Source: Otatea glauca
Lineage: Eukaryota > Streptophyta > Magnoliopsida > Poales > Poaceae
Assembly (NCBI GenBank): GCA_036346275.1
Contig: CM070726.1
Location: 25,765,410 to 25,829,409 of the forward strand
Direction of reading: 5' to 3'
Length of the DNA: 64,000 nt
The position numbers and the translations under genes were made by a program. Positions 33,203-45,297 of this stretch are shown in pieces. The notes under the pieces were generated by a model. The model was given only the letters and a program-made list of their open reading frames with translations. It was not told the DNA's origin and did no database searches. Numbering within the stretch: position 1 is the first letter of the stretch; every line of letters begins with the position of its first letter.

Positions 33203-33740
33203 AAAATCTTCATGATTCGGAAATTTTTAACATTTATGCCATGACCTGTGAGTTGTTCACTATATTTCTCATCATTCTAAGACCAGGATGACCTAATCTA
33301 CCATGCCATAAAGAAAATAATTGAGCTTCTAAAAGCAGTCTTCAAGGAAGTATACACTTGGTGCATGAATATTCGTGTAGTACAACCCGATTCATATGAG
33401 GACATTTTTCTAATACCATTTTCCACATACCGCGTGCTTCACAATGCACAAGTATTCTTTGCCATTTTCTTCATTGGTTTCTACGTGAAAACCATTGCGC
33501 GGATGTCTTTAAAGCTTAAGAGAGTGCGTGTTGATTCAGGTACAAAGGGCTTCTTCAATTACCAAAGTTGTACCCATAGGCAATATAATTGTGGCTCTTC
33601 CCGAGCCGATTACATATGAGTCGCTTCTGCGATCGTAGTAATCTTTCAGCGTTCTTCGTGATCATTGGAAATATTTAGACTCTCTTAAGATGGTATTTGT
33701 TGTGCCACTATCAACAATGCATACCTCTTCCATTTGGGGC
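33203..33740 (-). pseudogene. copia B: protease and pre-integrase part
   Basis: An ATG at about 33733 opens MEEVCIVDSGTTNTIL with the DSGTT protease motif, as in A. The pre-integrase part (about 33230-33330) has the LWHGRLGHPGL segment in broken frames. Several one-base gaps relative to A interrupt it. Confidence 0.75.
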
Positions 33741-33940
33741 GCTACGATTTCTAGATAAAAGAAATATAATTCTAATCAAATAGAGGTAAAACAATCCAAA
33801 TATTACTTGCAAAATTGAAGAATACTGGAATAAAGAATAAATTGCATATATATTCATGAGAGAAGTATGCTCTTCTAGGGCTTACTATTCATTATTCAAA
33901 GAAAATGCTAACAACCATAATCTAAAAATAATAATGCGAT
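33734..33940 (-). other. AT-rich spacer between gag and protease in element B
   Basis: The counterpart of 14146-14355 in A, with matching ends, similar length and AT-rich content. On the minus strand it ends TTTCTTTTATCTAG close to the protease frame. Confidence 0.65.
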
Positions 33941-34440
33941 TCATGCATTAGCGGGCTTTGGACTTTCCTTGGCACGAAACTTCTCTTTTCACCTTGCTCG
34001 CCCTTCTTTCTATGAATGAGCTTTCTCACCTTATAGCTATTGGCATTAACTTCTGTGCCAGTGCCCCTTCCAGGTGGCTGTGAGACATAGTTCTTGCGTA
34101 GAACATTGTCTCGCGATTCCGCAACTTGCATTACATCAATCGATTCGCTATACTCCTTGTATGCGTCCGACGATAATTGCGTGCACTCTGGATAGCATTT
34201 AGGTGGAAGGTAGAGAGTTTTCTCAATCTTTTCCTCATCGGTGATCTTCTTGCCACATAGGGAGAGATTAGTACCAGTGCATGCAAGGCTTTGATCGTTA
34301 CGCTCGGCGGTAGGTTTCGCGTCTGCAAGGACCCTAGACCAATCGCAAAGACGGAGCTTCTTGCCCCAAGAACGATCTTCACGTCCGATGCCCAAGTGAG
34401 GTAGTTACGGCCGTGCGGGGCGATTCTTCAAACTCACGAT
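33941..34440 (-). pseudogene. copia B: gag
   Basis: Frames with KKITDEEKIEKTLYLPPKC, KEYSESIDVMQVAESRDNVL and KNYVSQPPGRGTGTEV parallel those of A, ending near the same place. A missing base near 33970 moves the end by a few codons. As in A, no CCHC knuckle is visible. Confidence 0.82.
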
Positions 34441-35996
34441 TCACGATGCGGACATCTTCATGATTTCAAAATTCCGACATTAGATTCTGCGTGTAATCTA
34501 ATAGAAAATAGTTGCAATAAGCATAAAATCTGAAAATAAATTGCTATGCATTGCAATATATTAAATAAAGCAACGGATTCAAAATTCATAAAGAAAAAAT
34601 TGAAAACCAGAGAAATAAAGCAAGAAAATTAAAAACGGAGCCAAATAAATCTTCTTGATTTTCTGGCAATTTTTCAAAATTTTCTGCAAATTTTTTTTTC
34701 TTTTTTTTTCTTTTTCTTTTATTTCTTCGGCCGCACAGCCGGTTGGGCTTCGGGCCGTTTTTTCCTTTTTTTTCCGGCCGAATCGGCCTTTGGGCCTTGC
34801 CCATCTCTCCTTGGCCCATGTGGCCTTCTTGGCCCGTTCCAGCCCATCATGGCGTGCGGCTAGGGTTTCCCCTAGCCGCCGCCGCATCTTGCCCCGTGCG
34901 TGCTCCCATTTTCCTTGTCTTCTTGCCGCTTTCTTTCTTTCACGCGCCGCCTCCCCTTTCCTTTTCTTGATCCATCCGGCCGCACGCCTACATCGGGCGT
35001 AGCGGCGATCGCTAACTTCTAGCGCGAGAGCGGTCGCGGCGGCATGGAGGCCTGGCGTCGGGCGGGCGCGGCATGGTGGTGCGGCCGTTGCACAACCGTC
35101 TTGCGGAGGGGATGCCGAGAGTGCGGCGGGCGCGCGGCTGGCCGGCGAGTAACTTCCGGCGGCGGCGGGCGGCAGCGGCATTGCGTCTTCTGCAGCCGGG
35201 CGTAGCCGCCGCGGAGCTGAAGCCGGAGGCAGGCGCAAGCACGCCGAGGCGCCGGCGGTGCCGTCTTGGCCGGCGCGGTCGCGGCGATGAGCCGGTCGGC
35301 CAAAGCGGTGGCACCGAGGCGGCGTCGCGCTTCTTCGTGGTGGCTGCGCGGCGTGGGACCAAGGCCTCGTCGCCGGCCGCGGCGCGCGATGGCCGGGCCG
35401 GACGGCGCCGTGCGCTTCTTGCGCGAAGCGGCGGCGGCCGCGGCGGCGCGGACGTCGAGAGCCGGGCTCGGCGGCGTAGCGGCGCCGGGCGCGCGGCGGC
35501 GGTGCGTGCGGTGCCGCCGTCGCGGCGAGTCTGGCGGCAATGGCGAGCTTCGCCGTGCTTTCGGAGGCGCAGACGCCGTCGCGCCGTCGGCGCGGTGGAT
35601 CGCGAAACCGCGGCGACAGCTGCGAGGCCGGGCGGGTCGCGCCGACGCGAGCGACGCAGCCGAGGCGGCAGTGACTGCGAGCGAGCCGTGCTCGGCGGGA
35701 CTTGATCGGTGGCGGCGAATTGCGTGCGCTGCGATGCATGAGCCGAGGCGCGACCGGTGCGGGGAGCGGCGGCGCGCACGCCGCGAGCGCGCAAACCGAG
35801 ATGATGTATTTTCTCTTTTTTTACGAGATGAGCGGTGAATTCATGTCTGTGGCCGCGTCGAGGCAGCGAGCGTTCTTCGTGTAACCGTGCCACGAGGATA
35901 GATGCATGCATAGAAAGCGAGCGATTAGATTCAAACGCTAATCCCACCTTTTCTCACCTTTTCAATCGATCTCGTAGAGCAATTCGTGCGATAACG
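34441..35996 (-). other. GC-rich leader of copia element B
   Basis: A 1.55 kb leader between LTR and gag. The AT-richer outer parts match A (for instance GATTAGATTCAAACGCTAATCC next to the LTR). The core (34780-35780) is highly GC-rich but differs in sequence from A. Long Arg/Ala/Pro frames on both strands are due to composition. Confidence 0.7.
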
Positions 35997-36216
35997 TGTT
36001 AAGGAACCTCGCTATCGAATAGTCAGGGGTTCCCGAACAGATCTGAAGTGGAGAAATGAGAGAGAGAGCGTGTTTAGGGAGAGCGGCGGAAATTCTTTAT
36101 TACTCATGAATTCTGTGTGTACATGGGGGGACCCCCCTCCTCCTTTTATAGCGCTCTCTAGGGTTTCGGCATAAGGGACCACATGGGCCTGCGATGGGCT
36201 TTAGGGTTTCTCAACA
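35997..36216 (-). repeat. 5' LTR of copia element B
   Basis: 220 bp with the same ends as the left LTR of B. It is shorter by small gaps in the AGAGAGAG stretch and in GAGCGAAAGCGG. TATAAAAGGA on the minus strand marks the promoter. It is followed by the duplication CTATT. Confidence 0.94.
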
Positions 36217-36221
36217 CTATT

Positions 36222-36891
36222 GATCTCTCGGCAAAGGAAAGCGAAAGAGAAATAGCAAATTAAAAGGAAAGAGCGCTAGCACACACGTACACCTGAAAGG
36301 TTCTTCATAGAGGGAACGAGAAAAAAATACTGTAGAATGGTAATCTAAATCGTACAAAGTAGTACCCCTATATGTGATAAGCGGACGGACAGAACGGCTT
36401 CGAAGGGGTACACAAATAATTATTATTTTGGTTGAATCAAATTATGCTAGAAGATTCTCGGACATGATGGTTTCTACTTACAGATTGGTATTAGAGTATG
36501 ATTTATATAGCACTTTTTGTTCACCAGTAGTGTTCTTTTGCATTGTCTTGTTTTATTTGCAACTTAAAAATATTGGATAATAGACTTCTCTTTGCACGTA
36601 CATACATTTTGGTTCTTTCTAAGATAGTGATTATAGTTTCATAAGTTGATTAGAAGGAAACTTAGACAAGTGGCTTTGTCAGAAAAGAAAGGATGCATGT
36701 ATGTAGCTGGTACTTCTGCGAGTGAAGCCGTACTGGTACTGACCTCCTCTACGGCGTGGAGCGCGGCGCCATGCCCGCCGACACTGGCGCGCTGACGACG
36801 ACGAGGTCATAATCAAACCAACCGCTTCTCACTGTGACGTTCTCCACCGCAGCCACCCTCGACACCTCATGCCTCGCCGCAGACTCTGAGA
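36222..36891. other. Unassigned stretch between B and LTR-1
   Basis: 670 bases. The first 500 are AT-rich without a recognised repeat. The last part (36735-36890) is GC-richer and has a minus-strand frame with ENVTVRSGWFDYDLVVVSAP that looks protein-like but matches nothing I can name. It could be a piece of a host gene cut by LTR-1. Confidence 0.35.
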
Positions 36892-39198
36892 TGTATAACA
36901 CCCCAAAATTTTGTTAAATTAAAATAATAAAGTTGCCAAGTAGTTTTCTGATTTTATTGTAAATTTTCGGAATTTTTCTAGATTCTCTAGAATTTTGTCA
37001 TTTAAAAAAAAATAATTTTCAATAACCTAGTTAATGATTCTGATTTTAAAATCCAATCCAAAAACATTTCTAAATCTATATATATTTTATTTAAGATCCA
37101 GATAACTCAAAAAACCTCTCCAAAAAGTTTTATGAATTTTTGAATTTGGTTGATGCTTCTAAAAAATCAAATAACTGAATATTGAATTAAAAATGAAATA
37201 CAAAAAGAATTTTCCAGAAAATCCTAGGACTGATTATGCTATAAAAATTTATAGAAGCACTAGCACTAGCTCATTATCACTCTCAAAAAGTTTTCTAAAA
37301 TTTGGAGTTAGTTTAATAACTCTAGAAATTCTACCAGCTTTCAGCTAAAATTTTTAAAACTCAAATAAATCCAGTAATTCCGAAAATAGAAAGCTTCCTT
37401 GGCCGAAAGCTGTTTCCTCTGTGGAGAGACATATTCTAGGAAATACGCTTTCCTTTACTTCCATCTCTCTCCCTCCATCTCACCGCCTTTCGGGCCCATT
37501 TGTCAGGCTGGGCTCATGTGTCGGCAACTTCCCTTGCCCCATGTGCGCCCATGCGCTTGCCCGTGCTGCGCCATGCGCATTTTGGCATGCTAGCATGAGC
37601 ACCAGCCTTCCCACATGTGTAGGAAGTAGGCACCATGTCGCCGCCTCTGCCCATTGCGATAACACCACTTCGTCATGCTGTCCCCCGGCAAGCCTCTGCC
37701 CAAGCTGTCACCTCACCGCTTGACCCATTGCACTAACCCTCTCGTCGCCATCATTGCTGCCCCTACCACCCCACGTGTGCTGCAGAGTTGACGGGATTTC
37801 CTGGAATCTCGCTGCCGACATTCACTTCTGCTTGGCCGAGCACATCACTTATGAGCCGAGCAAGGTTAAAAAATTCGGCGAAATTTCGCCGAAATTTCGG
37901 ATTTCGGACCCCCTGAGTTTGAAAATACCGGATGAATTTAAAATTTTTCGAAAAATTTTAAAATGCTACAGTAATTTCAGGAATTTCGGCGAAATTTCGG
38001 GAAAAACCGGCGAAATTTCGGGATTTTGAACCGGTTTTGCAGGTTTTGTGGCCGGATTTGACCGGAATGGCATCAATAACCTATAAGAAAGTGATCTTCA
38101 ATGATAATTTGTCCAAAAAGTTAATTGTTTAGACATTTTAAAGTTTGAACAGAAACACTGTCGGAATTTTATAAAATTGAGGAAGTCTTTTCATGACATG
38201 AAAAATTTATGGTACCATAATAAGACAACTAAGATCATACAGAAAAATTTTGAAAATATTTTAGCTTCGTTTGTTATATTTTAAAAATAAAAAACAGAAT
38301 TAGCATTAACAAGGTAGTAAGAGTGTTAGAATTTTATAAATTTATTAATGTCTGATCATCACCTGAAATTTTTATGAGAATTTATTAATTATGTGATAAC
38401 CCTTCTGTAAAAGTTTTAGAAAATTTGAACCTGTTTTGGCTACTCAATTAAAATGTATAAACGGTATGAACACGCGCTCTGAAGTCCGAAAACTGGGAAG
38501 TAACATATTCACATTTGTTGGGAATTTTTTCTTTTTTGATCATGATCTCAAAATTTTATGACAATATCGTCGATCGTTCCAACTATGTACAATTTTTTTA
38601 TAATTTTTGCATGCTCAAACTATTCCAAAAAATGTAATGTCAAGTAGCATTTCCATATATTTTGAGATTTTTTTATGGTTAATCATGATGTCAAAATTTT
38701 ATGAGAATATGATCAATGCTCTAAGAACATCCAAAAAATTTTACATAATTTTTTCGTACTTATAACTATGAGAAACAAAATTTCAAAGAAAACTTAATGG
38801 CAAGGATAATTGGTCTTTGCTTTCTGACATGTTTTTGGCTTCACGAAGATGCATGACCTCAATAATTGTCCCTTGCTTTATAGAAGACAGCAGTGACTCG
38901 TTTCACATGCATGCACTGTACACTCATTTTCACTTTCCTCTACTTCCCTGCCTCTCCAAGCCGAAGCGACCTTCCCTCTCCCTGATCCGCCCAAAATCCG
39001 GCCAAATCCGGGCATTTCCGGCCGTCTGCAGCAAGATTTCGGGCATAAGTAGCGAAATTTCGGGCCTCTGAAGCGAAATTTCGGGTTGGTTTGGCGAAAT
39101 TTCGGTCGAATCATCAAATCGCGGTAGTCGATTTTCCGAGCAAACTTGTTTAATTTTCGGTTTAATTCATGTATTCTAGTCTGTACTCTGTAGAATGA

Positions 39199-39424
39199 AG
39201 ATGATCTAGTAGAAAAATAGAAGAGATTAACCAACAAAAACATGGAGATGATCCAGTAGAAAAACAGAAGAGATTAACCAACGAAAACATGGAGATGATC
39301 CGGAGAAAAGCGAAGAGATTAACCAGCGAAATATGAAGATGATCCAGTGGAAAAACAGAAGAGATTAACCAACAGAAATATGAAGATGATCCAGTAGAAA
39401 AACATAAGTGCTTAACCAAATAGG
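39199..39424 (+). repeat. Minisatellite, five units of about 47 bp, inside the hAT element
   Basis: Five tandem units of the form GATGATCCAGTAGAAAAACA-GAAGAGATTAACCAAC... The third unit is shorter (CCGGAGAAAAGCGAAG where others have CCAGTAGAAAAACAGAAG). The repeat opens a minus-strand frame (39162-39458) that is not believed to be a gene. Confidence 0.85.
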
Positions 39425-39564
39425 ATCCAGTACAATGCCTAGGTAAAAAACGTTCCATACGACGGGCCTCCGCTCCGCTCCGTCAGAAGTTTGGCCTTCT
39501 CTCTAAATTTGTATCAACAACTAACACCGACGACGACCACGCACTAGCAGGAGCTTTACGCGGT

Positions 39565-40275
39565 TTGGACAAGTTATCGGGGAGCCATCCTGCCAAGGGA
39601 AAAGGAAAAGAGCTAGTTGATGATGAGCGTGCTGTCGGTAGCGATGAAGAAACAGAAACTCCTGATGATGAGCAGAGCCTCAGTAGTGGTTCAACGACAA
39701 AGTCAGACTCTCCCAGCGATGATGGAACAAAAACTGACCAATATGAAATGCACTTCCGTTCACGGCCGGCATCTCCACCAACATCACAACATGGGGTTAG
39801 CCTCTCCGGGAGGGCTCACAGAAGCGAACCGTAGTAAGGGGAAAGGCACGTCGAGTGGTGGGGTGGCGACAGGAACACAACCACAGGATGATGCAGCTCA
39901 TGGTATAGCGATCGATCTTCCGACCATTTGGGGTTCTCAAGCGAGCATAGTGGGTATGGTTCAATACCATATGGAGGAGATCGAGTGCGTATGGTTCTGG
40001 ACAAAGTGTTGATGGATCTAGCATGTCTTCGCTATTTGACTACTGCGATCCATACGTCGATCCGCACGCGCGGCACTCATCTGTTAGTGTCGGTTATCTT
40101 TTCGATCCAGAAACCTAGTGCTTGGGAGTCTCATTATGAACATTGGAAGTCCGCTGGCTACCACGGGATATGACACAGGAAGAATACAAGCAACAACATG
40201 AGCGGAGGTATCACGAGGTCATTGTTGACAACGCGGAGGTGGAGTTTCAACCACAGTCCTACTACTACTCGTAGG
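39565..40275 (+). pseudogene. Tail of a hAT transposase gene
   Basis: Plus-strand coding blocks in two or three frames: first a Lys/Gly stretch and acidic Ser/Asp/Glu-rich segment (GSHPAKGKGKELVDDE, then ETETPDDEQSLSSGS), later SSLFDYCDPYVDPHARHSS, and at the end YHEVIVDNAEVEFQPQSYYY with a stop near 40274. This is the layout of the low-complexity C-terminal tail that follows the dimerisation domain of many plant hAT proteins. The catalytic part is absent. It has the same character as the minus-strand remnant at 50400-51645. Confidence 0.5.
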
Positions 40276-41513
40276 TACGTCATGCAAATATATATTAATT
40301 TCATTCTCATATGCAATGGTCTCTCAAAGGCTTAGCATTTATTGGTACACTTGAAGAATTAATTAGGCCACTTTTGTTTGAAGGTTAGAGTGACCAAAAT
40401 TTGATCATGTTGGCTGGACTTGGCATGCATATGGTGGTCATATAGCACTCTTACCCAGAAGCATTACAACAAGCACTTGCCTCGCATGGCCCATGGTAGT
40501 CGTACGCATTGTGATGCAAGCATGCAATAAATTCTCATATGTATCCATTTTATTTCGTGTCTATTAATTTTCATGCAAATATATATTGATTGTGTTGAAT
40601 TGTAACTCTCAAACTCTGAATTTCAGTCAACATCTGTCAGAAATTTCTAACTTCACAGGATTTTTAAAAATTCTTTAAGTTTGATCAACACCTCAAAATT
40701 TTATACAAACATTAATATTACATCAAGACCATCTATCAAAATTTTCAAAAAATTCTAACATCGTTACAACAAGTTTTCATTTTTTTCCAATGTGTCGGTA
40801 AGCCTTTTAATAGGATAGTACCACTGTTCGAATTTTAAAAAATCATCAAGCTTGATAATCATCTGAAATTTTGTGAGAACATTAATTATGGATCATAACC
40901 ATGCACAAAAAAAATCAATAGTTTCTAACTTCATTTGTACCATTTTCCATTCGGATCAAACTTGTCGGTCAGTGTTCTATCAGGACAGCATCACTCTCCG
41001 AATTTTTGAAAATTCCTCACATGTGATAATTAGCTGAAATTTTTATGAGAACACTAGTTATGGATTATAACCACGCACAAAAAATTTCAATAGTTTATAA
41101 CTTCATTTGTACTATTTTTCATTCGGATCAAACTTGTCGATCAGTGTTTTATCAGGACAGTACCACTCTCCGAATTTTTAAAAATTCCTCAGATGTGATA
41201 ATCAGCTGAAATTTTTATGAGAACATCATCAATGTGTCAGGAACCTACAAAAAAAATTTCAAAATTTTTCGTTAACGTTTCGACCTCTTTTCAGCCGGTG
41301 CAAAAAACCCGAAATTTCGGGTTTTTCGCCCGAATTTCGGATTTTAATTTCCGGATTGGACCGGATTTGAATTTTTAAATTCAAATTTTGTCCGAAATAT
41401 TTCCGAAATCTAAAAATTTCGCCGAAATTTCGCCGTCCGGTCTGGGCCGAAATTTATTCCGAAACCGAAATTTTAAACCTTGGAGCCGAGAACGGAGCTT
41501 CCCCCTTCACGGC

Positions 41514-41520
41514 TATAAAA
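41514..41520 (+). promoter_or_regulatory. TATA box in LTR-1
   Basis: GGCTATAAAAAGGGCC in the GC-rich block of LTR-1, just right of the hAT element. It fits an LTR promoter on the plus strand. LTR-2 has no equally clear box at the matching place. Confidence 0.5.
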
Positions 41521-41736
41521 AGGGCCAAATCGTTGCCCTTAGCACCCGACGCAGCCCTGCACTCTCTATGCCCTGGCGCTCGATGCCATTGTGCCACCAT
41601 GAGCTCCATTGCCGCGAGAAGCTCCTGAAGCAATAAAACGCAATTCTTCTTCTATGGTGAGCCAATGCTGTATTCCTCCGAGCTAAAGCCTCTCTGGCAC
41701 ACCCTACTCTTTCCCCAACCATTCTTCCAGATTTTT

Positions 41737-44700
41737 TGTAACATCACAAAATTCACCAAGTTTGAAATACAAGTATCTAGGTTGATATTTGGCCTAGATT
41801 TGGATTTTCAGCATTTTCTGAATTTTCTAGAATTTTTACATTTAAAGAAAATGCTTTTAAATAACCTAGTTAAGGTTTCTGAATTTTAAAAAAAATTATT
41901 TGAAACATTACAAAGTCTGGAGATATTTTATTTAAGAATCAAACCTCTCCAAAAAGTGTCATAAGTTTTTGAATTTATTTGATGTTTCTGAAAATCAGAA
42001 ACTAGATTCTTTCATTAAGACAAAAGCACTAAAAGATTTGTCCAGAAATTCACAAATCTGGTCATGTTCTGAAAAGGTTATCAAATGATTACTTTCATCC
42101 CAGGGCCATCCCCAAAAAGTTTTGTAAGATTTGAAGTTAGTTTGATAGCTCAAACAAAATTAAGAAGCTTTGGCTACAAAACAAAATTTTTAATGAAAAA
42201 CAGAAAATCCCAAAAATGGAAAGCACCTTTTATGAGAAGTCGTTTTTACCGAAGGGAGGTGTAAAGCTGAGAAACAAACTTTCCTTGTCATGCTAATCAC
42301 ACACTCTCTCTCTCTCTGCTACTTGGGCCCGCTCGTTAGGCCGAGCCCACATAGCAAGGACTTACCTTGTCCTGTGTGCACCCTGCACCGAGCCTGACCA
42401 CACCGTGAGCACCCATGTCCATGCCAATGCACGCCCAGGAACAGGGCATTGCCACCACATTGCCGCCGTCTTCTATCATCGCGCCACCGGCCTCCTCCAT
42501 GTTGCCCCACGCTAGCCGAGCCCTGCCAGGCTCAGGAACTTATGCCGCCACCGCACACACTGCCACTCTGCCCCCACACGTGCTAGGGCTATCGAGGCCG
42601 CCATTGCTCCTCTACTTCCACCGCTTCCTCTTGTGCCCTATGTTCACCGTCGCATCTTCCGCCGTAAGCCAAAAACTTGAGCAAGACTCAATTGGCCTAT
42701 CCGGTGAGTCATATTCCAATTCGGTCCAATTGAAGCATCCTTGCGTTCCCCTAGTTAGGATACTCCCCTCGTTTGCAGCTCGAAGCTCCAAGAACACTGC
42801 CGCCTCGCCTATCTTCTTCCTCAGCTCCATCCACTGTCACCAGCTCCCTCTGATAAGCCTCTCTTACCACCAAGCACTAAAATGGAGTCCTTAGGTACCC
42901 CAAAAGCTTTCCCCTCTCCTAGTTAATCATGATCACAACCACTATTCTCTCTCTGCTTCTTTTGATTGCCGCCACCGCTCTGCTCCGCTGCCGACTTGCT
43001 CCGATCATCTCCGACAACCACTAGTGGGTGTCCTAGGTTCCCCTAGCCTCTCTATAGCCACCACAGCCATTCACTCCCCACCAATCTCCGCTGTTTGCCA
43101 CCAACGAGCCCCGCTCCGCTCTGCCCTATCTCAAGTCACTAACGAGTGGACACCACTTTTAGTGCTTGTGCCCTCTCACTCTCTCACAACTCTATCATGT
43201 GGGCCCTAAGTGTCAGATTCGTTATTAAAACCTAATTAACTCAGATTTTAGTTAATGGATCTATGAGATGTGGGCCATCCATAATTAAAGAGTTTAAAAG
43301 AAAAACTGAGTCAGTATTTAAAGGAATAGGTCACTGACATGTGGACCCCATATGTTAGTTGGTTTCAAAATTAATAAAACACTGATAGGTATGTCCCACA
43401 TGTCAGCCCCTATAAATTAATCAAAAATCTAGAAAAATAGAAACTACACTGTCAGAAGACAAGGAAATGTTCTTTCTCTATTGGAAAGCATGAAATTTCC
43501 AAAAGACGCCTTTGACGTCACCCCCTTTTCTATTTTCGGAAATTTTCAGCCGATTAAAATTCAAATACCTATAACTTTTAGAAATGAACTCCAAATTGAG
43601 TGAAACCAGTTTCTAAATTTTTATAAAATCAGGAACTTTCTGTTTGTCCAAAAATATTTGAATTTGGTCTCTGTTTGAATTCATTTGGCTCTTATATTTG
43701 CTTTGCGACATACTGCGTGTGGACACCGATGCTCCAGAAACTTCATTCGTTGACCTCGACACAACTCAAGAATTCAACGAGCATGGGAAGTATCCCCTTT
43801 GACCATGTTGATCCCATTACTTTATTTAATTTATGTTGTTTTGCAAATCTATGTATGCACGCGTGCATTTTTAGTAAATATGCTATATTGTAGGTATCGG
43901 TAGATAATCCTACTTGTTGCATGGAACTTCCTTGATAAATACGCAAATGTCAACCTTGAAAACTATAAGATAAGGATTAGACAATATCTAATGTCAACTT
44001 TGGGTATACTAGAACATATACGCTCATGCTTAGCCATGCTTTAGTTTTTGGAGAACAAATGGTCAGTTACACTATTTGTTCGGGGATAGTAAATTTGACA
44101 TGTTGAGGAGTTACCTCTGTTATTTTGGTATAAACTAAAAAATTGAAAAAAATAAAGTTTATCATATGGAGTGCATGGACTTGCACGTAGTATGGGGAGT
44201 TCTCGCTCGGGTCGATTAAGGACCAAATATTGTGCCGCATAATCCAAGACATCCGCGCAACTACAAGTGCTATTATGGATAGCTTTAGCCTATTAAGTTG
44301 CTTGGATCTAGCTTTACATATTGGAAGGCTAGAGTAGTACGGGCATTCTGGGTAGGTTTGCTCACAGGGGTGCCCTCACTGAGGTGTTAGAAATAACGCT
44401 TGTCGATATGATGGTGCATGCCTTACTATGGTGGGAAAGGACACAACTGGGTGTAAACTGTCATTAGTACTGAGTGTACGAGTCTAGATTTTCACCACCA
44501 TAGTAAGGTCAAACATGACTAAGCTGGTCCAAAGTTAGGTTTAGGTGATGTAACGGCTCTTGTCATGATCTCTCGACCATACACCAAAGAAAGTATGAAA
44601 ATATGGCAAAGTTGGGTCTAGGTGATGTAACAGCTCTTATCAGATGATATGTCAGGAAGGCAAAAAATAGATCGTTGAACACAATCAAGGAGGATTGTGA

Positions 44701-45297
44701 GTTATTTATGTTATATACTTATTATTTAGATACCTATGAACTACTCTTTACAAATTCCATCTGCAATCTACTACTTGTTATTGTTGAATAAATCTTGTTC
44801 TATGCAAAAGAACCTGGTAGGATAGCCATTCTTGACATAGCATTACTTTATGCTTTTATGCATAGAGTCCATCCTTTGAAAATCCATGCATACATTTATA
44901 TTTGTGATACACTACAAGTCTTGATGAATACGAAAGTTCCCAATCTTTTTGGCATTTATTCAGAGCTTGAGGAAGCTACGGTCTCTGATGACTCCTACTT
45001 TACCTCGGGTTATGGGGACTATGATGATTAGCTTTTCTAGGACTTTATCCTTGTCAGTTGCTTGTGGATAATTTTGGGTTAAAGGCGTACTATTGGACTT
45101 TTTGTATCTTCCATTGCACTCTATTCGGGCTTTTAGGCCTTATCGTACAAACTATGATCCGTTAATATATTTTTGATATTATGTATGGATGTGATAACAA
45201 TGTTGTAAATATGCGTGCTAGCCACTAATCATAAGACTAGTACAATATGCACATGAGACCCTCTAGTATTCCATACCAGAAAAGGGGGGTCTCGACA
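41737..45297 (+). mobile_element. Long LTR 'LTR-2' (probable solo LTR, 3.56 kb) nested in LTR-1
   Basis: It starts TGTAACATCACAAAATTC and ends GGGGTCTCGACA. It lies between two halves of LTR-1: the sequence before it ends a GC-rich block, and the sequence after it continues one (GCCATGACCTTCTTC...). Its content follows LTR-1 and C in order. No convincing target duplication is found (T-rich left flank, TTTGC on the right). It has no gag, pol, or primer-binding site, so it is read as a solo LTR of the same family inserted into a related copy. Confidence 0.7.
43708..43793 (+). other. Short acidic frame in LTR-2
   Basis: After a pyrimidine-rich stretch an open frame reads VDTDAPETSFVDLDTTQEFN and a few more residues to a stop. 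The copy in LTR-1 (46213-46293) reads V-A-DPPETSFVNPDTTTEFN in the same frame and also ends at an equivalent TGA. The conserved ETSFV and DTT-EFN pattern suggests coding, but no ATG lies close upstream, so a spliced upstream exon would be needed. Confidence 0.3.

Larger units (their letters stand above)
29710..36216 (-). mobile_element. Full-length Ty1/copia element 'B' (relative of A)
   Basis: A complete 6507-bp element with LTRs of 229 and 220 bp (29710-29938 and 35997-36216), flanked by a perfect 5-bp duplication CTATT (29705-29709 and 36217-36221). It has the same gene order as A on the minus strand. Its LTRs differ from those of A at many places (for example GAATTCTGTGTGTACATG against TTCTGATTGCATGTACATT), so it is another subfamily or older lineage, while its own two LTRs are close apart from small gaps near 29775 and 36055. 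Coding parts are close to A but broken at different sites. Confidence 0.96.
37861..41482 (+). mobile_element. hAT element, 3.6 kb, with decayed transposase tail
   Basis: It is flanked by a perfect 8-bp duplication GAGCCGAG (37853-37860 and 41483-41490). The left end CAAGGTTAAAAAATTCGG and inverse right end CAAGGTTTAAAATTTCGG are terminal inverted repeats. Many GAAATTTCGG or CCGAAATTTC motifs crowd both subterminal regions (37874-38030 and 41310-41470), and some lie internally (39040-39110); they are likely transposase-binding sites. The interior holds only the last part of a transposase gene (39565-40275) and a minisatellite, so it is non-autonomous. Confidence 0.93.

Noticed and set aside
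34579..35947. A 386-codon minus frame and others in the leader of B
   Set aside because: Same reason as in A; the frame is a result of GC-rich composition.
16372..36000. Canonical initiator-Met primer-binding site in A and B
   Set aside because: Next to the 5' LTRs the minus strand reads GTTATCGCGACG (A) and GTTATCGCACG (B). This may be a damaged TATCAG-type site, but it cannot be called from the sequence as given.
39162..39458. Minus ORF of 98 codons with repeated FSTGSS-type motifs
   Set aside because: It is the translation of the 47-bp minisatellite.
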